Shown here piece after piece: positions 27,571 through 36,423 of a stretch of 64,000 nucleotides of DNA (position 1 is the stretch's first letter; every line of letters begins with the position of its first letter). The translations under genes and the position numbers were made by a program. Source of the DNA: Clostridia bacterium. Its GTDB lineage: Bacteria; Bacillota; Clostridia; Lachnospirales; Cellulosilyticaceae. A model generated the notes under the pieces. It had not been told where the DNA came from. It did no database searches and was given only the letters and a program-made list of their open reading frames with translations. The DNA is taken from NCBI GenBank assembly GCA_029239755.1, contig JARBUI010000010.1, forward strand, positions 46,528 through 110,527, given 5' to 3'.

Positions 27571-28491
27571 ATGAATCGTACAATTGCAAATGGCGTGTGG
27601 CCTACTATGGTAACGCCTTATACAGAGGACAATAAAGTTGATTATGAAGGTGTCCTAAAAATTATCGAATGGTATAATAAACAAGGGGTGGCAGGTATAT
27701 TTGCAGTATGCCAGTCAAGTGAGATGTTTTTCTTATCAAAGGAGGAAAGATTAGAGCTTACAAAATTTATAGTAGAAAATACTCCTAAACATATGGGCGT
27801 TATAGCATCAGGACATGTAGCTGAGTCAGTAACAGACCAAATTGAAGAAGCGAAAGCGATTATAGATTTGGGAATAGATGCTTATGTATTTATTTCAAAT
27901 AAGTTTGCAGAACCAAATGATGATGAGGCAGTTATTAAAAGAAGCATAGAAAGAATCATTAGCAGTATAAATGATATTTCATTTGGCATTTATGAATGTC
28001 CATATCCTTATAAAAGACTCATTACTCCAGAAACATTAAAGTGGTGTGCAGATACAGAAAGATTTTTATTTCTTAAAGATACCTGCTGTAATTTAGATCA
28101 GCTTCAGGCAAAAGTAGATGCTGTGTCTGGAACAAATCTAAAAATATATAACGCTAATGCAGCAACGCTGTTAGAAAGTTTGAAAATGGGATGCGCAGGT
28201 TATAGTGGAATTATGACTAACTTCCATGCTGAGCTTTATGTATGGCTCTGTGAAAATTATAATAAATATCCTGAAAAAGCTGAAAAGCTGCAAGCCTTTT
28301 TAGGAGCAGCATCAGTTATAGAGTGTCAATGTTACCCGGTTAATGCTAAGTATCATATGGGACTTGAAGGACTTGGGATTGGTTATACCAGCAGAGTAAA
28401 AGATAAAAATGAGCTTACACAAAGCAGACAACTTGAAGTAAAACAGTTTCAAATGTTATACCATTTTGTTAGAGAATGGCTTTATGCATAA
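27571..28491 (+). CDS. DapA-superfamily lyase/aldolase, atypical
   Basis: TIM-barrel protein of 306 residues of the dihydrodipicolinate synthase/N-acetylneuraminate lyase superfamily. The Schiff-base lysine is in FLFLKDTCC (about residue 169), and the tyrosine is in FGIYECPYPY in place of the usual YNxP. The normally conserved GTTGE loop reads CQSSE here, so carboxylate binding must differ. It is the first gene of a TRAP transporter operon; a catabolic aldolase for the imported acid is likely. It is not a DapA for lysine synthesis. Ribosome site GAGAGGAGAG. Confidence 0.88.
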   Translation: MNRTIANGVWPTMVTPYTEDNKVDYEGVLKIIEWYNKQGVAGIFAVCQSSEMFFLSKEERLELTKFIVENTPKHMGVIASGHVAESVTDQIEEAKAIIDLGIDAYVFISNKFAEPNDDEAVIKRSIERIISSINDISFGIYECPYPYKRLITPETLKWCADTERFLFLKDTCCNLDQLQAKVDAVSGTNLKIYNANAATLLESLKMGCAGYSGIMTNFHAELYVWLCENYNKYPEKAEKLQAFLGAASVIECQCYPVNAKYHMGLEGLGIGYTSRVKDKNELTQSRQLEVKQFQMLYHFVREWLYA

Positions 28492-28559
28492 ATGAGCCAG
28501 GCATTAAGTTTAAATAAATAATAATTCAATAATAAATACTATATTAGAGGAGGAATATT

Positions 28560-29639
28560 ATGTTTAAAAAGATGGTAGCAATTTCAATGGTTATAGCAAC
28601 AATGTTTACATTAGGAGGATGCGGGGCAAAAGAAGAGGCTAAAGAAGCTCCAGCGGCAAAAACAGAAGCGGTAAGTGAGGCAAAAGCAGAAGATGGTCCT
28701 GCAAAAGCCGAGGAAAAGCCAATTGAGCTTAAGTTTACAAGTGTTTCTGTTCCAGGAGATTCTCATACTGAAGCAATGGATGTCTTTGCAAAAAAAGTGG
28801 AAGAATTATCAGGCGGTTCAGTAAAAGTGAAGGTTTACCATTCAGGATCCCTTTTCTCAGCAGAAAATGAATTTGATGCCCTCATAAATGGGGATGCTGA
28901 TATGGCTTACATATCTAATCCAACACTTGCAACTAAAATAGATTACTTTAATATGTTTACTGCAGGGTATTTCTTTAAAGATTATAACCATATGACATCA
29001 ACTTTAAATGGAGATATCGGTAAAAATAAGATAAGAAAAGATATCGAAGAACAAGTAGGGATAGTACCTCTATCTAGCTTCTATCTTGGTTCACGTGAAA
29101 TCAATACAACTAAAAAAGCTATCAACAGCTATGAGGATATGAATGGTTTACTACTTAGAATGCCTAACTCACCAGCGTGGTTATTCCTTGGCAAGGCACT
29201 TGGAGCTAATCCTACACCAATGTCATTTACTGAAGTTTACACAGGGCTTTCAACCGGAGCAATCGATGCACAAGATAATCCGCTTCCAACAGTTCAAAGT
29301 GCTAAATTCTACGAAGTTACAAAATATATTGCAGTAACAAATCATGTTATTGACTCTATTTACCCTTCAGTTAATAAAAAAGTATGGGATTCTATGAGTG
29401 AAAAGCAGAAACAAGCTATGATGGATGCTGCAGAGGCTGCTAGAGATTTTTGTGATACAACTAACATAAAGAAAGAAGAAGAACTTCTTAAATTCTTTGA
29501 AGAAAAAGGTTTAACGATCACACATCCAAACCTTGATGAGTTCAGAGAAAAAGTACAGGCAGCTTATCTTAATGATAAGGAACAAGTTGCTAAATGGGAT
29601 ATGGGTCTCTACGAAGAAATACAAGCACTTGCCAAATAA
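28560..29639 (+). CDS. TRAP transporter solute-binding lipoprotein (DctP family)
   Basis: Extracellular binding protein of 359 residues for a sodium-driven TRAP importer of a sugar acid or other carboxylate. Lipobox LGGC with Cys21, then an Ala/Glu/Lys linker. Family parts include GSREINTTKKAINSYEDMNG and LLRMPNSPAW, where the conserved arginine binds the substrate carboxylate. Together with the next two genes it forms a complete DctPQM system. Confidence 0.95.
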   Translation: MFKKMVAISMVIATMFTLGGCGAKEEAKEAPAAKTEAVSEAKAEDGPAKAEEKPIELKFTSVSVPGDSHTEAMDVFAKKVEELSGGSVKVKVYHSGSLFSAENEFDALINGDADMAYISNPTLATKIDYFNMFTAGYFFKDYNHMTSTLNGDIGKNKIRKDIEEQVGIVPLSSFYLGSREINTTKKAINSYEDMNGLLLRMPNSPAWLFLGKALGANPTPMSFTEVYTGLSTGAIDAQDNPLPTVQSAKFYEVTKYIAVTNHVIDSIYPSVNKKVWDSMSEKQKQAMMDAAEAARDFCDTTNIKKEEELLKFFEEKGLTITHPNLDEFREKVQAAYLNDKEQVAKWDMGLYEEIQALAK

Positions 29640-29691
29640 GAGCTTCTTAATAGAGAACAATGAAAGAAAGTAAGTAAGGGAGGAACAGCAG

Positions 29692-30183
29692 TTGGAAAAC
29701 GCAAAAAAAATTGGAAAAAAGGTTGTTAACTTTTTTGGAATAACTGTTCCTACAGTAGCCTTTCTAATCATATTTATTACATTTATGATAGGTATAGTTT
29801 CGAGGTATGTGCTTAGAAAACCTGTGCCATGGACTTATGAAATAAGTATATTAGCCTACATGTGGACAACGTTTTTTGGAGTAGGGCAAGCTATTAAATT
29901 AGATGAGCACGTAGTATTCGGGCTGGTTTATGATTCAGTAAGCGAGAAGCTTCAAAGGGTGTTTAGAATTACATATAATCTTGTAATTGTAATTTTAGTA
30001 AGTATTGTCTTTGTACCTTGTACATCTTCTATGCTAAGCAAGCAGGGGATAACAGGCGTTTTGCAGCTGCCTTATAAGTGGGTATTTGCACCTTTTCTTC
30101 TGATGTTTATTGATATTATTGTAAGATGTGCTTACAATGTAGTCAAAGAATTTATTCCGCAAAAGAAGGGGGAGGTGAAATAA
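29692..30183 (+). CDS. TRAP transporter small permease (DctQ family)
   Basis: Small membrane subunit of 163 residues with four hydrophobic segments and the family motif RKPVPWTYEISILAYMWTTF. The start is a TTG, supported by AAGGGAGGA 7 nt upstream; no ATG in frame fits the family's N-terminus. One base separates its stop from the next ATG. Confidence 0.92.
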   Translation: MENAKKIGKKVVNFFGITVPTVAFLIIFITFMIGIVSRYVLRKPVPWTYEISILAYMWTTFFGVGQAIKLDEHVVFGLVYDSVSEKLQRVFRITYNLVIVILVSIVFVPCTSSMLSKQGITGVLQLPYKWVFAPFLLMFIDIIVRCAYNVVKEFIPQKKGEVK

Positions 30184-30184
30184 T

Positions 30185-31474
30185 ATGCCAGTTAGTATCA
30201 TCATACTTTTTGTTGTAATGGCTGTGTGCTTTATTATTAGAATGCCTGTGTCCTTCTCTATGCTGGCAGCTTCTATTATTTATTTTATAGTAAGCGGTAA
30301 TGATATGGGGCAAGTATTTACTGTTATCAGCGGAAATATGTTTTCAAACTATATTATGCTTGCAGCACCCCTGTTTATCTTTACGGCTAACGTTATGAAT
30401 CAAGGATTAGTTACAGAAAAGATCTTTCAGTTCTGTAATGGTCTATTAGGAAAATTCAAAGGCGGTACGGCGCAAGTAAATGTTTTAGCCTCTTTAATCT
30501 TTTCGGGAATGACAGGTTCTGCGATTGCTGATGCATCGGGACTTGGTCTTATGGAAATAGATCAAATGAAAAAAGAGGGGTATGATGATGGCTTTAGTTG
30601 CGCCATCACAGCAGCGTCTGCTACGGTAGGACCTATTTTTCCACCAAGTATTCCGATGATTGTATATGCTATGTTATCAGGAGCCTCAATAGGGAACTTG
30701 TTTATGGGTGGTATGGTTCCAGGAGTACTTCTTGCAGCTATGCTTATGGTATATGTTGCAATTGTCTCCCATAAGAGGAATTATCCTAGAGGTGAAAAGT
30801 ATACAAGAAGAGAGTTTCTTAGATATACGATCCAAGCTATACCGGCTCTTTTGACACCTATTATTTTGCTCGGAGGGATCTACGGAGGAGCAGTAACACC
30901 AACAGAAGCGGGCGCTGTTGCAGCCTTGTATGCGATTATTGTTTCGGTATTAGTTTATAAAAATATGGGAGCTAAGGATCTTTGGAAAATTTTAAGAGAA
31001 AGTGCAAGAATGACAGCTACGCTAGGTTTGTTAGTAGGTACTTCTATGTTATTTTCTTACATCATAGCGCTTGAACAAGTACCTAACGTCATAACTGGTC
31101 TTGTTATGGGGATAACTGATAATCCTTATATCTTTTTATTAGTTGTTAATATTGTATTTCTTTTATTAGGAACGATAATGGATGTCAGTACGATACAGCT
31201 TGTATTTGTACCTATGATTATTCCGCTGGTAAAAGCTTTTGGTATAGACCTTGTGCACTTTGGTGTAGTGATTTGCCTTAATATGATGATTGGTCTTTCA
31301 ACACCGCCATTTGGTATGCTACTGTTTATTGTATCGGGTATGAGTAAGACGCCTATTAAAAAGGTCATAAAAGAAATTCTTCCAATGGTAACTATCATGA
31401 TTATATTGCTATTTGTAGTTACATATGTACCAGATATTATTTTGTGGATACCAAACCACTTTGGAGCTAAATAA
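30185..31474 (+). CDS. TRAP transporter large permease (DctM family)
   Basis: Channel subunit of 429 residues, 11-12 hydrophobic segments. Typical signatures: MTGSAIADASGLG, AASATVGPIFPPSIPM and GGAVTPTEAGAVAALYA. It completes the DctPQM transporter and is followed by a strong terminator. Confidence 0.95.
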   Translation: MPVSIIILFVVMAVCFIIRMPVSFSMLAASIIYFIVSGNDMGQVFTVISGNMFSNYIMLAAPLFIFTANVMNQGLVTEKIFQFCNGLLGKFKGGTAQVNVLASLIFSGMTGSAIADASGLGLMEIDQMKKEGYDDGFSCAITAASATVGPIFPPSIPMIVYAMLSGASIGNLFMGGMVPGVLLAAMLMVYVAIVSHKRNYPRGEKYTRREFLRYTIQAIPALLTPIILLGGIYGGAVTPTEAGAVAALYAIIVSVLVYKNMGAKDLWKILRESARMTATLGLLVGTSMLFSYIIALEQVPNVITGLVMGITDNPYIFLLVVNIVFLLLGTIMDVSTIQLVFVPMIIPLVKAFGIDLVHFGVVICLNMMIGLSTPPFGMLLFIVSGMSKTPIKKVIKEILPMVTIMIILLFVVTYVPDIILWIPNHFGAK

Positions 31475-31499
31475 TGACTAAGCGATAAACGCTTATAAA

Positions 31500-31546
31500 T
31501 AAAGCCCCCTTTTTCTAATATAATACTAGAAAAAGGGGGCTTTATT
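31500..31546 (+). terminator. Terminator of the TRAP operon
   Basis: A perfect 17-bp stem (arms 31501-31517 and 31527-31543) with a 9-nt loop and T-rich ends. Confidence 0.92.
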
Positions 31547-31619
31547 AAAAATTTATGAAGAATAATAACAGGATCATTTGAATTTAAGACTAAAGAGAGA
31601 CAGACACAGGAGGGTTTTT

Positions 31620-32081
31620 ATGATAATTGATCATATTAAAAATATACAAAAATATAGTTATCTTAATATTCCAGTAGATAAGATAATAGAGTTCATTGAG
31701 TATTATAACAAGGCACACCTAGAAGACAGGCGATATGATATCTTAGGAGATGATCTTTTTGCTCTCGTACAGAGCTATAAAACGATAGCACGTGGTGAAG
31801 GGGAATGGGAATCACACAAAGAGTATATAGATTTGCAGTATATTGATAGGGGAACAGAAGTAATGTATTGGACGCTTGCAGATGAACTTATAGTAAGGGA
31901 AGATCATACCCCTGAGAAAGACATCTTGTTTTATGAAAATGCACCTCATAAAGCTAGTATTATATTAGAAAAAGGCATGTTTGCACTGCTCTTAACTCAT
32001 GATGCGCATATGCCATGCTGTGAAGCCGGCAAACAAGAAAAAATGCGAAAAATAGTTTTTAAAATAAAATGTAAACATTAA
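31620..32081 (+). CDS. YhcH/YjgK/YiaL family protein
   Basis: Cupin-fold protein of 153 residues of the DUF386 family. Family parts seen: GEGEWESHKEYIDLQYI with the metal-binding His/Glu, and FALLLTHDAHMPCC near the C-terminus. Relatives act beside sialic acid or pentulose pathways, some as sugar anomerases (NanQ/YhcH). ATG 31620 is used because AGGAGGG lies 6 nt before it; a longer TTG start has no site. It is followed 40 nt later by a second DapA-type lyase gene. Confidence 0.92.
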   Translation: MIIDHIKNIQKYSYLNIPVDKIIEFIEYYNKAHLEDRRYDILGDDLFALVQSYKTIARGEGEWESHKEYIDLQYIDRGTEVMYWTLADELIVREDHTPEKDILFYENAPHKASIILEKGMFALLLTHDAHMPCCEAGKQEKMRKIVFKIKCKH

Positions 32082-32121
32082 AAGTATCACAGAATTGAAA
32101 GAATGACTAGGAGGAATGGAT

Positions 32122-33024
32122 ATGAAGAAATTACATGGCGTTACGACAGCAATGGTTACACCTATGACTAAAGATGGGGAGGTTAATTTAGAAGGAGTGG
32201 AACAATTAACTCATTTTTTAATTGAAAAAGGAGTAGACTGTTTATATCCTTTAGGAACTACAGGAGAAATGCTTAAGCTAAACATAGAAGAAAGAAAAAA
32301 GGCAGCAGAGACTATCGTAAAAGCAGCCGATAAGAGAGTGACGGTTTACATACATGTTGGAGCTATGACTACCGATTCAACTATAGAACTTGCAAAACAT
32401 GCGAAAGAGATTGGAGCAGATGGAATAGGGGTTGTGACACCAACCTTTTTCTATTGTAACGACAGAGAATTAGAAAACTATTTTGTGGAAATAGCGGAGA
32501 GTGTTGGGGAAGATTTTCCTATGTATCTTTATTCGATACCACAATGTGCCTCTAATGATATTTCAATAGAGTTACTTCAAAAGGTTATGGATAGATGTCC
32601 TAATGTAGTAGGTATTAAATACAGCTTTGCAGATTTTGTGAAAACGCAGGAATACAGCCTTGTAAATGGGGGAGATGTTTCAGTTATGCATGGGTGTGAT
32701 AGGCTCTTTGCACCTCTCCTAACGCTAGGGTGTACAGGTACAATATCAGGGATTTCTTGTGTTTATCCAGAGCCATTTGTAGCTGTTTATAAGGCCTATA
32801 ATGAAAACAACATGCAAGAGGCAAGACGTCTTCAAAATATAGCTGCTAAGTTTTGTAAAGTATTAAGAGGTGGTACTAATATGGCCTATTTTAAGACGGC
32901 TTTAGAACATAGAGGAATAGCGGCGGGTTCTATGAGAAAACCAGCACTTGATCTAAGCTCTGATGTATTAGAAGAATTTAAAAAAGAGCTGAATGAATTA
33001 GACAGGTTATTAAATGAAATATAG
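32122..33024 (+). CDS. DapA-superfamily lyase (NanA/DapA-like)
   Basis: TIM-barrel lyase of 300 residues. The carboxylate-binding loop is canonical (LGTTGEM), the tyrosine is in YLYSIP, and the Schiff-base lysine is in VVGIKYSF. Together with the YhcH protein and the TRAP operon it suggests cleavage of a sialic-acid-like or other 2-keto-3-deoxy acid. No nanE/nanK genes are present, so sialic acid use is not shown. ATG 32122 is preferred over ATG 32116, since AGGAGG would otherwise be 1 nt from the start. Confidence 0.9.
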   Translation: MKKLHGVTTAMVTPMTKDGEVNLEGVEQLTHFLIEKGVDCLYPLGTTGEMLKLNIEERKKAAETIVKAADKRVTVYIHVGAMTTDSTIELAKHAKEIGADGIGVVTPTFFYCNDRELENYFVEIAESVGEDFPMYLYSIPQCASNDISIELLQKVMDRCPNVVGIKYSFADFVKTQEYSLVNGGDVSVMHGCDRLFAPLLTLGCTGTISGISCVYPEPFVAVYKAYNENNMQEARRLQNIAAKFCKVLRGGTNMAYFKTALEHRGIAAGSMRKPALDLSSDVLEEFKKELNELDRLLNEI

Positions 33025-33036
33025 GGGCTATAATAT

Positions 33037-33073
33037 AAGACTGCGGAAAATATCTAATCTGCAGTCTTTTTAT
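33037..33073 (+). terminator. Terminator after the second DapA-like gene
   Basis: AGACTGC pairs with GCAGTCT, with TTTTTATT after the stem. Confidence 0.8.
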
Positions 33074-33284
33074 TATGCAATAGGAAAGTTGGTCAGTTTT
33101 ATGTAAAGTGAAAAAATATCGTTAATCATACTGAGAATTCTTTCGGTTTATGATATACTTATAGAAACAGAAGATTGAAAATTTGGTATTTTATATAGCG
33201 CTATTTCATAGCTATTGAATAGGAACGAAAAATATAAACACTTAAATGTGTTATATAAATTTAATTTATTTTAGGAGGTAAGTG

Positions 33285-34760
33285 ATGTTACATATGTTGG
33301 AGATATTAGGGAATTATATTGGGAGTATATTAATTGCTGTTGTTGTCTTAGTGCTCATATTCTCTTTTTGGAGAAAAGTCCAAGCAGATAAAGCACTTGT
33401 TATAACAGGTTTGAGGAAGAGAGTATTAAGCGGCAGAGGAGGATTTATGATTCCGATCTTAGAGACCTCCTGCACAGTTTCGCTGGAAAATATCTCGATG
33501 ACAACTGATATTAATGAAGCACCATCAAAACAAGGTATTTTCATTAATATTATAGGGACTGCAGTTGTAAAAATCCAAAATGATAAAGAAAGTATTTTAA
33601 AAGCAGTAGAGCAGTTTTGTACAGGCGGAGCTAATAAAACAGTAGAAAATATTAGATCTATTGTAGAACAAATTTTAGAAGGTAAATTAAGAGGAATTAT
33701 ATCTACCTTAACAGTGGAACAGATCAATGAGGATAGGGCAGCTTTTGAACAGCGCATTGAAAATGATATTAAGATGGAACTAGAATCTATGGGGCTTTTA
33801 CTCATATCCTATTCTATCTTAAAAATATCAACTCAAGGCGGATATCTTGAAAACAGAGCGATTCCGCAAATAGCTCAGTCTAAGTCCGATGCGGACGTTG
33901 CAACTGCTGAAAGAAAAAGGGATACAGATATAAAAACAGCTGAAGCAGAGAGAGAAGGTAAGAAAGCAAAGCTGCTCGCAGACTCAGAAATTGCTCAGTC
34001 TGAAAGAGATAAAAGCCTTAAGGTAGAGGCATTTAGGGCTGAGCAAGATAAAGCAAAAGCTGATGCCGATATTGCTTACAATCTGAAAGAAATTGAAAAT
34101 CAGGCATTAGTAGAAAGACAAAAAGCAGCTTTAGCAGATGAAGCTGCTATAAGAGTTGAAAAAGAGTTAATAGCTTCCGTAGACAAACCAGCTAAGGCAG
34201 CTAGCCGTAAGCTTGAGATAGAAGCTGAAGCACAAAAAATTAAATCTATTAAAGAAGCTGAAGCTTTGGCAGAAGCAACTAAAGTAAGAGCACAAGCAGA
34301 TGCAGAAGCAAAGCGTATTCAAGCAGCAGCTGAAGCAGATGCTATCAGGCTTAAGGGAGATGCGGAGGCTTCTGCAATTAGAGCTAGAGGACTTGCAGAA
34401 GCAGAAGCGAAGGATAAATTAGCTGAGGCAATGGCTAAATATGGCGATGCAGCAGTTGTTCAAATGATTGTAGACAGGTTGCCGGAAATCATGGGACAAA
34501 TTGCAAAACCGCTGGAGCAAGTGGACAAAATTACTGTTATTGATAATGGCGGAGGCCAAGGGGCATCTAAAGTTGCAAAAATTGTAACAGATATAGCCGG
34601 AAATGGTTTCGAAGTGCTTAAAGATATGACAGGGCTTGATATTTCAGATGTTATCGCACAGTTTGTGGCTAAACACGCCGTGCAGGATCAGGTTATTAGT
34701 GCAAATGCAGTTCAAAATGACGCAGAGGCAGCAGCTGCAGTTGAAAATGCTGATAGATAA
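33285..34760 (+). CDS. Flotillin-like protein
   Basis: Membrane-associated SPFH/band 7 protein of 491 residues resembling FloT/YuaG. One N-terminal membrane segment (about 8-28), SPFH domain (about 35-200), then a long Ala/Glu/Lys-rich coiled coil (about 210-390) and a C-terminal region with MAKYGDAAVVQMIVDRLPEI. Flotillins organise membrane microdomains. The usual NfeD-type partner gene is absent here. AGGAGGT is 5 nt before ATG 33285; an adjacent GTG is less fitting. Single-gene unit between terminators. Confidence 0.92.
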   Translation: MLHMLEILGNYIGSILIAVVVLVLIFSFWRKVQADKALVITGLRKRVLSGRGGFMIPILETSCTVSLENISMTTDINEAPSKQGIFINIIGTAVVKIQNDKESILKAVEQFCTGGANKTVENIRSIVEQILEGKLRGIISTLTVEQINEDRAAFEQRIENDIKMELESMGLLLISYSILKISTQGGYLENRAIPQIAQSKSDADVATAERKRDTDIKTAEAEREGKKAKLLADSEIAQSERDKSLKVEAFRAEQDKAKADADIAYNLKEIENQALVERQKAALADEAAIRVEKELIASVDKPAKAASRKLEIEAEAQKIKSIKEAEALAEATKVRAQADAEAKRIQAAAEADAIRLKGDAEASAIRARGLAEAEAKDKLAEAMAKYGDAAVVQMIVDRLPEIMGQIAKPLEQVDKITVIDNGGGQGASKVAKIVTDIAGNGFEVLKDMTGLDISDVIAQFVAKHAVQDQVISANAVQNDAEAAAAVENADR

Positions 34761-34798
34761 ATAATGTATGCAATAAATTTTTAGGTAATGACAGTACT

Positions 34799-34856
34799 AA
34801 AAACACCTTTAAAAACGTCTATCCTGTGGAAGAGACGTCATAAAGGTGTTTTTTCG
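34799..34856. terminator. Bidirectional terminator, flotillin / AraC genes
   Basis: The arms AAAACACCTTTAAAAACGTCT and AGACGTCATAAAGGTGTTTT pair with a small internal bulge; A-rich on one side and T-rich on the other. Confidence 0.85.
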
Positions 34857-34861
34857 TTAAA

Positions 34862-35689
34862 TTATTTATGTATACTCTTTTGATAGCAGCTGGGTGCCAT
34901 TCCTTTAGTTTTAGAAAATGTTTTTGAAAATGATAAAGCATCACTATAACCAACAGAACGGGAAATATCGCCTAAAGATAAAAGCGGATTATACATAAGC
35001 TCTATAGCCTTATTCATGCGGAAGTCTATTAAAAATTTTTGAGGAGACTTTGAGAGTGTCTTCTTAAAAAGATGACATAAATAGCTTCGATCTAGCCCTA
35101 TATGATGAGCAATATCTGTTACGCTTATCTTTCGAGAATAGTTCATTTCTATATAACGGATGGCTGTTTTAATGTATTCTTCACTTCGGTTTTCATTTCG
35201 ATTTTGAATGACGGAGTCTTCACTAACTTCAATAAGCTCAGATAGTAGAGCATAGAGGATACCTAAAAGTCTAAGTTCTCTTCCGGATTTCAATTTCATT
35301 GTTTTAAGCATTGCTTCAAAACAATGGACCATATAATCATGATCAGAAGATGAAAAAATGGGAGCTGCCTGAGTAAGATGGGCAGCTTCTAAATACTGCA
35401 GGGCTTTTAAGCCATGAAAACCAACCCAGCAGTATGCCCAAGGGTCAGAAATGTCAGCCGCATAGTAAGTAATAGTATCAGGACATATTAAAAAGCCCTG
35501 TCCTCTCTCCAGCGTATACACCGAATGATTTGCATGAAAAGTTCCTTTGCCATTTAAAACATAGTGTATAAGAAAATGATCTCTAACAGCAGGGCCATAA
35601 AAGTGGCCTGGAGAACATTCTTCATAACCACAATGATACATCATAAGCTCAGATGCACCTAATCCATTAGCCTTTAATTCTACAGACAT
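34862..35689 (-). CDS. AraC family transcriptional regulator
   Basis: Sugar-responsive regulator of 275 residues: N-terminal cupin domain (about 20-140; FLIHYVLNGKGTFHAN, GQGFLICPD) and C-terminal AraC domain (DIAHHIGLDRSYLCHLFKKT; DISRSVGYSDALSFSKTFSK). Strongly MsmR/RafR-like in layout, which are regulators of alpha-galactoside use. It is divergent from the GH4 glycosidase gene about 730 nt away, its plausible target. Ribosome site AGGAGG. Confidence 0.92.
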   Translation of the reverse strand: MSVELKANGLGASELMMYHCGYEECSPGHFYGPAVRDHFLIHYVLNGKGTFHANHSVYTLERGQGFLICPDTITYYAADISDPWAYCWVGFHGLKALQYLEAAHLTQAAPIFSSSDHDYMVHCFEAMLKTMKLKSGRELRLLGILYALLSELIEVSEDSVIQNRNENRSEEYIKTAIRYIEMNYSRKISVTDIAHHIGLDRSYLCHLFKKTLSKSPQKFLIDFRMNKAIELMYNPLLSLGDISRSVGYSDALSFSKTFSKTKGMAPSCYQKSIHK

Positions 35690-35846
35690 TACAAGATCCT
35701 CCTTAATAGGACTTTTTGGAATTATACCACATTAAGCCATATTGATACTACATTTATCTATTTAGAAGTAGGAGCAAAAGTTTTAAAATATGAGTAAGCA
35801 GCAATAAATAATTAATCATGCTGATGAGTAGTGCATTCTATGCTTT

Positions 35847-35947
35847 AGGTCCGCTAGAAGGGGGAGGGATGTCTTTCGGTGCTCCACGCCTCCCACAGCC
35901 AAACCCGAGTCGCCCCAAAAGACATCCCTCCCCCTCCCAGCTGGTCA
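35847..35947 (+). repeat. GC-rich palindromic element, copy 1 (E1)
   Basis: A 101-nt element, very GC-rich against an AT-rich background. It folds into a long hairpin with a perfect 17-bp stem (GGGGGAGGGATGTCTTT at 35860-35876 with 35918-35934), extended by imperfect pairing. The inner part holds CTCCAC, ACAGCCAA and GAGTCGCC. No T-run follows, so it is not a terminator. It is homologous along its whole length to the reverse complement of 36264-36363. Confidence 0.85.
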
Positions 35948-36263
35948 ATGATAAGTTAGGCTAAAGACTAAAAAGAATACAGTTAAATATGAGGATTTCG
36001 CACTTGCCTCAACAGCATTTATCTTTTGTGGTTTCTTTAAGTTGAGAACGAAAGCCTGGCAGAAAGAGTTTAGAGTTTTCTATTACGCGTTTTCGGACTC
36101 CAAGAAATCGAAGTACTTTATTCAAATATCAACTAGTGTATTTTTCATATAGGTTTATAAATAGTCGAAACTCGCATATGCAGTTTCGTTATCACTAAAA
36201 AAGTGTCAATACGTATTTTGTTAGTAATATGTTTTGTTGAATTATTTCAATCATAGTATCTGA
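35948..36263. other. Gene-free stretch between the two palindromic elements
   Basis: AT-rich DNA without a convincing gene. It contains one dyad (CGAAACT and AGTTTCG around CGCATATGC, about 36167-36189) and a short open frame of about 36 codons from a TTG near 36042 with no ribosome site. I see no known family in it. Confidence 0.5.
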
Positions 36264-36363
36264 TGACTAGCTTGGCGGAGGAGGGGTGTCTTTTGTGGCG
36301 ACTCCGGTTGGCTGTAGGCTAAGGTGGAGCCACAAAAGACACCCCTCCTCCGCCGTGCGACCT
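36264..36363 (-). repeat. GC-rich palindromic element, copy 2 (E2), inverted
   Basis: A 100-nt element with a perfect 26-bp stem (36274-36299 with 36329-36354) and a 29-nt loop. Its reverse complement aligns end to end with copy 1: the outer ends AGGTC and AGCTRGTCA, the stem, and the loop words CTCCAC, ACAGCCAA and GAGTCGCC are shared. Stem positions differ in a paired way (GATGTC/GACATC in copy 1, GGTGTC/GACACC in copy 2), so the fold is kept. Confidence 0.85.
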
Positions 36364-36423
36364 CAATTAGATTACTTGGATGCTAAATTATCATTTATTT
36401 AAAAAATAAGGAGGAACTGTATT

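Noticed and set aside
33314..33805. 163-codon open frame on the minus strand
   Set aside because: Antisense to the flotillin-like gene, with low-complexity serine-rich translation; a shadow frame.
35847..35947. GC-rich element as a Rho-independent terminator
   Set aside because: There is no T-run on either side, the neighbouring genes are read away from it, and a related inverted copy lies 316 nt away.
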